DNA from: Planctomycetaceae bacterium
Lineage (GTDB): Bacteria; Planctomycetota; Phycisphaerae; Phycisphaerales; SM1A02
DNA: 6,272 bases
NCBI GenBank assembly: GCA_027488265.1
Contig: JAIYCA010000444.1
Span: forward strand, 1 to 6,272
Reading direction: 5' to 3'
The notes below the pieces were generated by a model. The model searched no databases. It was given only the letters and a program-made list of their open reading frames with translations, and was not told the origin of the DNA. Positions 1 to 4,310 of the stretch are shown piece after piece. The translations under genes were made by a program, and so were the position numbers. The number at the start of each line of letters is the position of its first letter. Within the stretch, counting starts at the first letter, position 1.

Positions 1-170
1 TCGCCGAGCGCTTCGGCTTCCCTGAGGACTTCCCCCCGGAGATGCCCCATGTGGTGTTCGTCGGTCGTGGCGAAACCCGGCTGGCGCACGTCAAGAAGAC
101 CGTCCTGACGATGGTCCATGACGACGACGTGGTTGAGAAGTGGATGATCAAGGGTCACCGCGAATACTAA
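1..170 (+). CDS. 3' end of an unrecognised protein (partial)
   Basis: The frame beginning at base 3 is open from the window edge to a TAA at 168-170, giving the last 55 residues of a protein whose start lies outside the window. The tail reads AERFGFPEDFPPEMPHVVFV and continues to end in WMIKGHREY. It is mixed charged and hydrophobic, with no signal peptide, membrane segment or metal-binding motif. Codon use matches the downstream genes (GC-rich third positions), which supports real coding. I do not recognise the family and assign no function. Its stop codon is the first three bases of the repeated promoter cassette, the same arrangement seen after the 39-aa and 159-aa proteins downstream, so it is probably the last gene of an upstream module. 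Confidence 0.7.
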   Translation, partial: AERFGFPEDFPPEMPHVVFVGRGETRLAHVKKTVLTMVHDDDVVEKWMIKGHREY

Positions 171-242
171 AAATAATGATTGCACCCCTGATCCGTACGA
201 TGTATCAGGGGGCATCGACCAACCCAACCACTGGAGACTGAG
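168..242 (+). promoter_or_regulatory. Promoter-dyad cassette, copy 1
   Basis: This is the first of three related intergenic cassettes. A sigma70-like -35 TTGCAC (180-185) is followed after 17 bases by -10 TATCAG (203-208). An inverted repeat overlaps both elements: left arm 181-192 and right arm 204-214 pair over 11 bp with one bulged A at 184. A CGTACG palindrome (194-199) lies between the arms. Downstream is a leader containing CAACCCAACCAC and then the ribosome binding site GGAG (233-236), 6 bases before the ATG at 243. The A-rich stretch right after the upstream TAA is also conserved between copies and could act as an UP element. Promoter function is inferred from spacing and recurrence. 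Confidence 0.65.
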
Positions 243-869
243 ATGACCAACTACCAGACCCCGACCGTCGAGACCTACACCGCGCTGGAGCGTGCGTTCG
301 ACCACTTCAACGCGGCGCTGTTCGAGAACCGCCTGTCGCCCGTGATGTTCACCCTGACCCGCAAGCGCGGCGCGCATGGGTACTTCTGGGCCGAGCAGTT
401 CGCCAATAAGGACGAGGCTCTGGGCCGCACCCACGAGATCGCCCTGAACCCGCAGACGATGGACCGCAGCATTGAGGCCGTCCTGTCCACGCTGGTGCAT
501 GAGATGACCCATTTGGAACAGGAACAGTATGGCAAGCCGGGGAAGAACGGCCACCACAACATGGAGTGGGCGGGCCTGATGATGCGCGTCGGCCTGACCC
601 CGACCGACACTGGCGTCGAGGGCGGCAAGATGACCGGGCGCAAGGTGACCCACACCATCGACGAGGGCGGGCCGTTTCAGGTGGCGATGAACGATCTGAT
701 GCCGTTCGACATCCCGTATTTCACCAAGCCGCAGGCCAAGGGCGAGAAGAAAATTCACCTGTCCAAGGTCAAGCACACCTGCCCGTCCTGCGATTTTAAG
801 GCGTGGGCAAAACAGGGTGCCAATCTGATGTGCGGCAACTGCAACGAACACATGGAGGGAGAATTCTGA
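243..869 (+). CDS. SprT-like zinc metalloprotease domain protein
   Basis: This 208-residue protein carries the SprT-like fold signature. An N-terminal helical segment (VETYTALERAFDHFNAALF, about 9-27) precedes the HExxH zinc site HEMTH at 86-90. A downstream GHHNMEW motif (103-109) probably supplies the third zinc ligand, His104 or His105. The C-terminus has a zinc-ribbon pattern, CPSC (180-183) and CGNC (197-200), as in many SprT-family proteins. SprT/Spartan relatives include proteases that cleave DNA-protein crosslinks, but phage members are mostly uncharacterised, so the substrate is unknown. The start is fixed by GGAG 6 bases upstream and by the promoter cassette immediately before it. 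The stop overlaps the next ATG (TGATG, 867-871), implying coupled translation with the methyltransferase-like gene. No signal peptide is seen, so a cytoplasmic location is likely. Confidence 0.85.
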   Translation: MTNYQTPTVETYTALERAFDHFNAALFENRLSPVMFTLTRKRGAHGYFWAEQFANKDEALGRTHEIALNPQTMDRSIEAVLSTLVHEMTHLEQEQYGKPGKNGHHNMEWAGLMMRVGLTPTDTGVEGGKMTGRKVTHTIDEGGPFQVAMNDLMPFDIPYFTKPQAKGEKKIHLSKVKHTCPSCDFKAWAKQGANLMCGNCNEHMEGEF

Positions 870-1450
870 TGGAACTGCAAGAGCGCATCGACAACTACGT
901 CAAGGTCACTAAATACCCCAGATCGCTGTTCATCGGCGAGGACGGGCGGATCGTCGGCACATGGATCATGGGCAACGCCTATGGCGTCAAGAGCGGCTAT
1001 TACGGCGGTTACCCCGCAGGCTACCTTGCCCGCATCAAGGCGCTGTTCCCCGATAAGCAGAAGGCCCTTCACGTTTTCTCTGGCCGTGTGGATCAGTCCG
1101 CGTGGCCGGGTGACACCGTTGACCTGAACCCTGCCGTGGAACCCACCTTTCTGGATGACGCGCAATCTCTGGAGAACGTGCCTCTCGGAGATTACGACAT
1201 CGTCTTGGCCGATCCCCCGTATTCGGTGGAGGACGCCGAGCATTACGTTCCGAGCATGGTCAAGCGCAACAAGGTGATTGACGCCCTGTCGCGCGTTAAG
1301 GCTGGCACCCATGTGGTCTGGCTGGATCAGGTGCTGCCCATGTATCGCAAGGCAGATTGGCGCATCGTGGCCGTGATCGGGATGGTGAAGTCAACCAACC
1401 ACCGCTTCCGCGTTATTGTGGTGTTTGAAAAACTGGAAGCGGAGGTGTGA
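869..1450 (+). CDS. DPPY-motif SAM-dependent methyltransferase-like protein
   Basis: This 193-residue protein begins MELQERIDNY. The core reads as a reduced class I methyltransferase: ALHVFSG (66-72) at the place of the FxGxG SAM-binding motif I, DTVDLNP (82-88) as motif II, and DIVLADPPYS (110-119) as catalytic motif IV. The order I-II-IV and DPPY fit amino-methyltransferases that modify adenine N6 or cytosine N4. It is short and lacks an obvious target-recognition domain. Motif I is degenerate (HVFSGRV, without the second glycine), so activity on DNA is not assured. I chose the ATG at 869 because it overlaps the upstream TGA and has GGAGGGAG 8 bases ahead. The in-frame start at 803 would lie inside the protease gene. 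A GTG-start gene follows after one base. Confidence 0.75.
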   Translation: MELQERIDNYVKVTKYPRSLFIGEDGRIVGTWIMGNAYGVKSGYYGGYPAGYLARIKALFPDKQKALHVFSGRVDQSAWPGDTVDLNPAVEPTFLDDAQSLENVPLGDYDIVLADPPYSVEDAEHYVPSMVKRNKVIDALSRVKAGTHVVWLDQVLPMYRKADWRIVAVIGMVKSTNHRFRVIVVFEKLEAEV

Positions 1451-1451
1451 C

Positions 1452-1571
1452 GTGACCGATCTGGAGCGCTTCCTGCTGGAGATGGGGTTGTCGGCCCCGA
1501 AGCCCAAGCCTGCCCCAGTGGAGCGGCAGTTCAAGGGCGTGTGGTATCGGGACGGTGAGGTGCCGCACTAA
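1452..1571 (+). CDS. Small 39-aa protein, GTG start
   Basis: A short frame opens at GTG 1452, one base after the methyltransferase-like stop, and ends at TAA 1569-1571. A strong ribosome binding site, GGAGG (1441-1445), lies 6 bases before the GTG. The product starts TDLERFLLEMGLSAPKPKPA after the initiator and ends with FKGVWYRDGEVPH. It has an amphipathic N-terminal helix, a Pro/Lys-rich linker and an aromatic tail. I do not recognise a family. Evidence for reality is the tight spacing, the good ribosome site, GC-rich third positions, and the fact that without it 127 bases between genes would be empty. Its stop codon doubles as the first bases of promoter cassette copy 2, as in the other modules. 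It could be a small regulator or partner of the preceding enzymes, which is inference from position only. Confidence 0.65.
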   Translation: MTDLERFLLEMGLSAPKPKPAPVERQFKGVWYRDGEVPH

Positions 1572-1634
1572 AAATAATTGTTGACCCCGTGTTGCGTACG
1601 CTGTATCAAGGGGTCACCAACCACGGAGACAGAC
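1569..1634 (+). promoter_or_regulatory. Promoter-dyad cassette, copy 2
   Basis: This is the second copy of the cassette. The -35 is TTGACC (1581-1586), the spacer is 17 bases and the -10 is TATCAA (1604-1609). A 7-bp inverted repeat, TGACCCC (1582-1588) and GGGGTCA (1610-1616), covers most of the -35 and lies directly after the -10. An inner 8-base palindrome GCGTACGC occupies 1594-1601. The leader is shorter than in copies 1 and 3 and retains ACCAACCACGGAG, with GGAG 1625-1628 serving as ribosome binding site for the ATG at 1635. Of the three copies this one has the best -35 match combined with exact 17-base spacing. Confidence 0.7.
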
Positions 1635-1889
1635 ATGAAACAGACCTTCGCCCAGATCGCCGCCCTCGCCAACGCGCTGCCCTTCGGCAGCTTTGGTGAC
1701 CTCAATGACCGCATCAAGTGCATGGTCGACTTCGCCGACCTGAACGCACGCGAGACCATCCACGTTGACAAGGCCGCGACCGAAGACCAGTTCGACGCCC
1801 TCGCCCTTGGCACCCTCGAAAGCAACCTGTGCTATTGCGAGGACATGCTGGTGTGCAAGTGGTTCGCCGAAAACGACGTGGCATGGTGA
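1635..1889 (+). CDS. Hypothetical 84-aa protein
   Basis: The product has 84 residues and begins MKQTFAQIAALANALPFGSF. It is acidic and mostly helical by appearance. It contains four cysteines (29, 66, 68, 74), three of them clustered in NLCYCEDMLVC, which could bind metal or form a structural pair but match no family I recognise. The start at 1635 is set by GGAG 6 bases upstream and by the conserved cassette spacing. The longer frame back to a TTG at 1578 would translate through the promoter and is not credible. This is the first gene of module B and overlaps the next gene by up to 7 bases (ATG 1883 inside its last codons), so the pair is probably co-translated. Confidence 0.75.
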   Translation: MKQTFAQIAALANALPFGSFGDLNDRIKCMVDFADLNARETIHVDKAATEDQFDALALGTLESNLCYCEDMLVCKWFAENDVAW

Positions 1890-2050
1890 TCGAAATGAAC
1901 ACCTTCTACGTCCGCAAGACCACCTATGACAGCGCCCGCCCCTACGAGGTGGTGTGCTTGGGCAGCCGGGGCAGCGTCCGCATCATGGAACGCTGCGCCA
2001 CTCAGAAGCAGGCAATGCGGCGCGTCCGCGTATTCAAATCGAGAGCATGA
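1883..2050 (+). CDS. Hypothetical 55-aa basic protein
   Basis: A short frame starts at ATG 1883, overlapping the end of the 84-aa gene, or alternatively at ATG 1895 (MNTFYVRKTTYDSARPYEVV, 51 residues). Neither start has a strong ribosome binding site, so coupling to the upstream gene is likely. The protein is strongly basic near the C-terminus (QKQAMRRVRVFKSRA). Its first half looks like short beta strands (TFYVRK, YEVVCLGS, SVRIMERC) followed by a helix, a layout compatible with a small nucleic-acid-binding or regulatory protein. No family is recognised and the function is unknown. Its TGA (2048-2050) overlaps a possible ATG at 2047 of the next gene, and GC-rich codon use continues across the junction, which supports one continuous operon. 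Confidence 0.65.
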   Translation: MVIEMNTFYVRKTTYDSARPYEVVCLGSRGSVRIMERCATQKQAMRRVRVFKSRA

Positions 2051-2052
2051 TC

Positions 2053-2532
2053 ATGACCAAGTTCACCGCAGTTGACCCCGCAGGCCTGACCCACACCCGC
2101 AACTCCAAGGACCGCACCTACACCCACACGGTGGTGGCGCTGCCGTCCTCGGTTCGGTACACCCTGTCGGCGATGTCTCCGGAGATGCGGAAGGCCCACC
2201 GCCACAACTTCAAATACCACGCCGCCTTCGCTGACGGCACGTCACAGTGGCTGGAGCGCAAGGTCTGGGAGACCGATGTCCAGTTTGCCACCCGCACCCA
2301 GCAAGAGATCGCCCGGTCCAAGAGCGCGTTGCAGGGCTGCGAGACCGCGCAGGAATACGAGAACATGATGGTGGACGAAGCGCTGGCGCGGATCAAGAAG
2401 GCGATGACCGACGGGTTTTATGCCACCTACCAGAACCTCGGCTGGTGCGGGCGGCACGATCTGGCGCAGAAGCTCAAGATCACCTCGGAAAACAAGGGTT
2501 GGGTCAACGTCACCATCCTTGAGGCCAAGTAA
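2053..2532 (+). CDS. Hypothetical 159-aa phage protein
   Basis: I chose ATG 2053 because GAGAG (2041-2045) sits 7 bases upstream. ATG 2047, two codons earlier, overlaps the previous stop but leaves only one base after GAGAG. The protein begins MTKFTAVDPAGLTHTRNSKD and contains RTYTHTVV near residues 19-26. A charged helical stretch follows in the middle (QQEIARSKSALQG, then EYENMMVDEALARIKKAM), and the C-terminus is GRHDLAQKLKITSENKGWVN and a short strand. I do not recognise a catalytic motif, signal peptide or membrane segment. It is the last gene of module B, and its TAA is the first three bases of promoter cassette copy 3. The function is unknown. Confidence 0.75.
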   Translation: MTKFTAVDPAGLTHTRNSKDRTYTHTVVALPSSVRYTLSAMSPEMRKAHRHNFKYHAAFADGTSQWLERKVWETDVQFATRTQQEIARSKSALQGCETAQEYENMMVDEALARIKKAMTDGFYATYQNLGWCGRHDLAQKLKITSENKGWVNVTILEAK

Positions 2533-2604
2533 AAATAGTTGTTGACCCTGTGTTGCGTACGCTGTAATCAGGGTCAACGACAACCCAACCACACGGAGCC
2601 TGAC
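2530..2604 (+). promoter_or_regulatory. Promoter-dyad cassette, copy 3
   Basis: This is the third copy and has the most perfect dyad. GTTGACCCTG (2541-2550) and CAGGGTCAAC (2569-2578) form an exact 10-bp inverted repeat around 18 bases containing the inner palindrome GCGTACGC (2555-2562). The -35 TTGACC (2542-2547) lies within the left arm. With the same 17-base spacer the -10 is TAATCA (2565-2570), entering the right arm. One base is inserted relative to the TGTATCA of the other copies. The leader contains CAACCCAACCAC and then GGAG (2595-2598), 6 bases before the ATG at 2605. The arms differ in sequence from copies 1 and 2 yet still pair. Confidence 0.7.
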
Positions 2605-3210
2605 ATGTCCTTTATCGAAAACGAAGCCGCTTACGAAGCCGCCATCGCCCGCAACATCCGCATCAACGCCGCCAAGGGCCGCTTCTCCCGTTGGATGAAG
2701 CAGGAGGGCGCTGCACGCGCCAACGCGTTCCTGTTTGAACTGGACGAATTTGCCCCGACCTACAGCGCCGATGGCCGTTTTGAGACCCTGCACCCGGTGG
2801 TCAAGGCATCCCTTGGCGACTTCTACGGCAAAATGCGCGACAGCGTGACCCAGTGGGGCAGCCTGACCGAAGGCCAGACCAAGGCCGTGTTGGGCATGAT
2901 TGCCCGCGCCGAGGCCAAGGTGGCTGGCTTCGCTGCCAAGCGTGCGGAAGAGGCCGCTGCATCGCAGTGGATCGGCACCGTGGGCCAGCGCCGCGACTTC
3001 ACCCTGACCATCCGCCACATCGTCGAGATGGAGGGCATCTACGGCACGTCCTACCTGCACATCCTGAACGATGACGCGGGCAACGTGGTGATCTACAAAG
3101 GCACCAAGCTGCTGGGCGACCGTGGCGAGCGCCTGACCGTCAAGGCCACCATCAAGGAGCATGGCGAGCGCGAGGGTGTGAAGCAGACCAAGATTGCCCG
3201 TCCGGCATAA
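2605..3210 (+). CDS. 201-aa phage protein with a conserved-looking C-terminal domain (possible OB-like fold)
   Basis: The protein begins MSFIENEAAYEAAIARNIRI. The N-terminal half is helical and charged and includes GSLTEGQTKAVLGMIARAEA (85-104). The C-terminal part (about 121-199) runs QWIGTVGQRRDFTLTIRHIV, EGIYGTSYLHILNDDAGNVV, then LTVKATIKEHGEREGVKQTK. The ending pattern (VKATIKEH, GVKQTKIAR) resembles a strand-rich domain I recall from many phage proteins, some near replication genes. An OB-like nucleic-acid-binding fold is my inference, not an assignment. The start is fixed by GGAG 6 bases upstream and the cassette. The TTG-initiated extension to 2539 reads through the promoter and is rejected. 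It is the only gene between cassette copy 3 and the hairpin that precedes the terminase operon. Confidence 0.8.
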   Translation: MSFIENEAAYEAAIARNIRINAAKGRFSRWMKQEGAARANAFLFELDEFAPTYSADGRFETLHPVVKASLGDFYGKMRDSVTQWGSLTEGQTKAVLGMIARAEAKVAGFAAKRAEEAAASQWIGTVGQRRDFTLTIRHIVEMEGIYGTSYLHILNDDAGNVVIYKGTKLLGDRGERLTVKATIKEHGEREGVKQTKIARPA

Positions 3211-3218
3211 ACGCGTTA

Positions 3219-3252
3219 GGATGGCACCCTATTCATGAGAGGGGTGCCATCC
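3219..3252 (+). promoter_or_regulatory. Hairpin masking the terminase small subunit ribosome binding site
   Basis: GGATGGCACCC (3219-3229) and GGGTGCCATCC (3242-3252) form a perfect 11-bp inverted repeat with a 12-base loop. The ribosome binding site GAGGGG (3239-3244) straddles the loop and the right arm, and the ATG of the terminase small subunit starts at 3254, two bases after the stem. In RNA this stem would partly hide the ribosome site. There is no T-tract, so it is not a typical intrinsic terminator. An operator dyad for a DNA-binding protein is the alternative. No sigma70 promoter is evident in the 43-base gap. Confidence 0.6.
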
Positions 3253-3253
3253 A

Positions 3254-3703
3254 ATGCCCGCAGGCCGTCCACCGCTGCCGTTCGACGAAAACGCTGCCGA
3301 TCAAATCCTTGAGGCCATTGCCGACGGCACTGGTCTCGTTACCTTTTTGAAGCTGCGGCCAGACCTTCCGTCCTACCCGACGGTGATGCGTTGGGTGCGC
3401 GACAACCCTGAATTTGCTGAAATGTACGCGCGAGCTTGTGAGGATATGGCCGACAATGACGCGGACAAAATCAGCGATGTCGCTGACCAAGTCCTGCAGG
3501 GAAAGGTCGATCCGCAAGCTGCGCGCGTGGCCATTGACGCATACAAGTGGTCGGCTGGCAAGCGCCGCCCGCGCAAGTACGGCGACAAGGTGGACATCAC
3601 CCAGACCACGACCGTGGCGGTGACGCACACGCTGGATGTCAGCAACCTGTCGCTGGAGGAACTGGACGTGCTGGAGAAAGCGCTGGGCGGCGGAAATGGG
3701 TAA
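3254..3703 (+). CDS. Terminase small subunit
   Basis: The 149-residue protein has the layout of Sf6-type terminase small subunits. An N-terminal MPAGRPPLPF leads into a helix-turn-helix-like DNA-recognition region (about 15-52: ADQILEAIADGTGLVTFLKL, then PSYPTVMRWVRDNPEF). A helical oligomerisation segment follows (MYARACEDMADNDADKISDV, 58-76), then the characteristic AIDAYKWSAGKRRPRKYGDK (93-112) and an acidic C-terminal tail likely to contact the large subunit. It recognises the packaging site and recruits the large subunit. The start at 3254 follows GAGGGG by 9 bases, inside a hairpin that may limit translation. The end overlaps the phosphatase gene by 8 bases (ATG 3696). Placement two genes upstream of the large terminase supports the call. 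Confidence 0.88.
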   Translation: MPAGRPPLPFDENAADQILEAIADGTGLVTFLKLRPDLPSYPTVMRWVRDNPEFAEMYARACEDMADNDADKISDVADQVLQGKVDPQAARVAIDAYKWSAGKRRPRKYGDKVDITQTTTVAVTHTLDVSNLSLEELDVLEKALGGGNG

Positions 3704-4310
3704 GGTCTGCGTCATAACCGACATCCACGGCAGGCTGACCGAACTGTGGCGGCTGCTGGACCTGATGCCCGACGATGCCAAGATGATCTTCCTTGGCGAC
3801 TACATCGACCGGGGCAGCCAGAGCGCCGAGGTGGTGGCCCTGATGCGCCTGCTGCAACAGGATGGCGCGGTCTGCCTGCGCGGCAATCACGAGGACATGA
3901 TGTGCAGCCCCGACACGATGGGCGGCACATGGATGGCCAACGGCGGCAGCGCCACTGTGGAGAGCTACAGAGACCCTCTGTCGGGCGAGGTGAACGTGGG
4001 CCTGATGGAGCGTGATGCCGCGTGGTTCGAGAGCCTGCCGCGCGTCCACAGCGATGCCCACCGCGTCTACGTTCATGCGGGCGTCCTGCCGCTGGAGGCG
4101 CTCGACAACCAGCCCGAAGCGATCACTCAGTGGTTCCGCTACACCGCTGGCGCGGACATCGGATGGCGCGACAAGCACGTCGTGCATGGCCACACGCCGG
4201 GGATCGTGCAGCTTGCCAACCGCACCTGTCTGGATGGCGGCAAGGCCCTGTGCTGCGGCGTGTTCGATGACGATGTGGCTGGTGGCCCGGTGGAGATGCT
4301 ATGGGCGTGA
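3696..4310 (+). CDS. PPP-type metallophosphoesterase (serine/threonine phosphatase-like)
   Basis: This 204-residue protein carries the metal-binding motifs of the calcineurin-like PPP superfamily in order: DIHG (9-12, with Thr in place of the usual Gly before Asp), GDYIDRG (34-40), GNHE (63-66), HAG (127-129) and HGHT (164-167). The GDYIDRG plus GNHE wording is closest to the small bacterial and phage PPP phosphatases such as lambda phosphatase. These hydrolyse phosphoesters on proteins or small molecules using a two-metal centre. Its substrate here is unknown. I chose ATG 3696 because it overlaps the terminase small subunit stop. The upstream start at 3636 would overlap by more than 60 bases. 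It overlaps the large terminase by 10 bases, so all three genes are translationally coupled. An enzyme between TerS and TerL is not part of core packaging and looks like an acquired gene. Confidence 0.88.
   Translation: MGKVCVITDIHGRLTELWRLLDLMPDDAKMIFLGDYIDRGSQSAEVVALMRLLQQDGAVCLRGNHEDMMCSPDTMGGTWMANGGSATVESYRDPLSGEVNVGLMERDAAWFESLPRVHSDAHRVYVHAGVLPLEALDNQPEAITQWFRYTAGADIGWRDKHVVHGHTPGIVQLANRTCLDGGKALCCGVFDDDVAGGPVEMLWA

Noticed and set aside
803..868. Earlier in-frame start for the methyltransferase-like protein
   Set aside because: It lies within the protease gene over its zinc-ribbon coding region. The ATG at 869 overlaps the stop codon and has a strong ribosome site.
755..1312. A 185-codon open frame on the minus strand
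   Set aside because: It is antisense to the protease and methyltransferase-like genes, with no motif and no promoter or ribosome site support.
1578..1634. TTG-initiated N-terminal extension of the 84-aa protein (same situation at 2539-2604 for the 201-aa protein)
   Set aside because: Both extensions translate the -35, spacer and -10 of the cassette. The similar peptides (MLTPCCVRC and MLTLCCVRC) arise from the repeated DNA. GGAG 6 bases before the downstream ATG decides the start.
168..2604. CRISPR-like array from the three repeated segments
   Set aside because: The copies are 0.9-1.4 kb apart, separated by genes, and carry promoter and ribosome-site features. There are no spacer-sized intervals.
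2242..3162. A 306-codon open frame on the minus strand
   Set aside because: It spans parts of two well-supported + strand genes and runs straight through promoter cassette copy 3. Its composition (Val, Leu, Gly and His rich) is typical of an antisense shadow.
3219..3252. Intrinsic transcription terminator after the 201-aa gene
   Set aside because: The stem is strong but is followed by CCAATGCCCG and not by a T-tract, and it overlaps the next ribosome binding site, so a regulatory hairpin or operator is a better reading.
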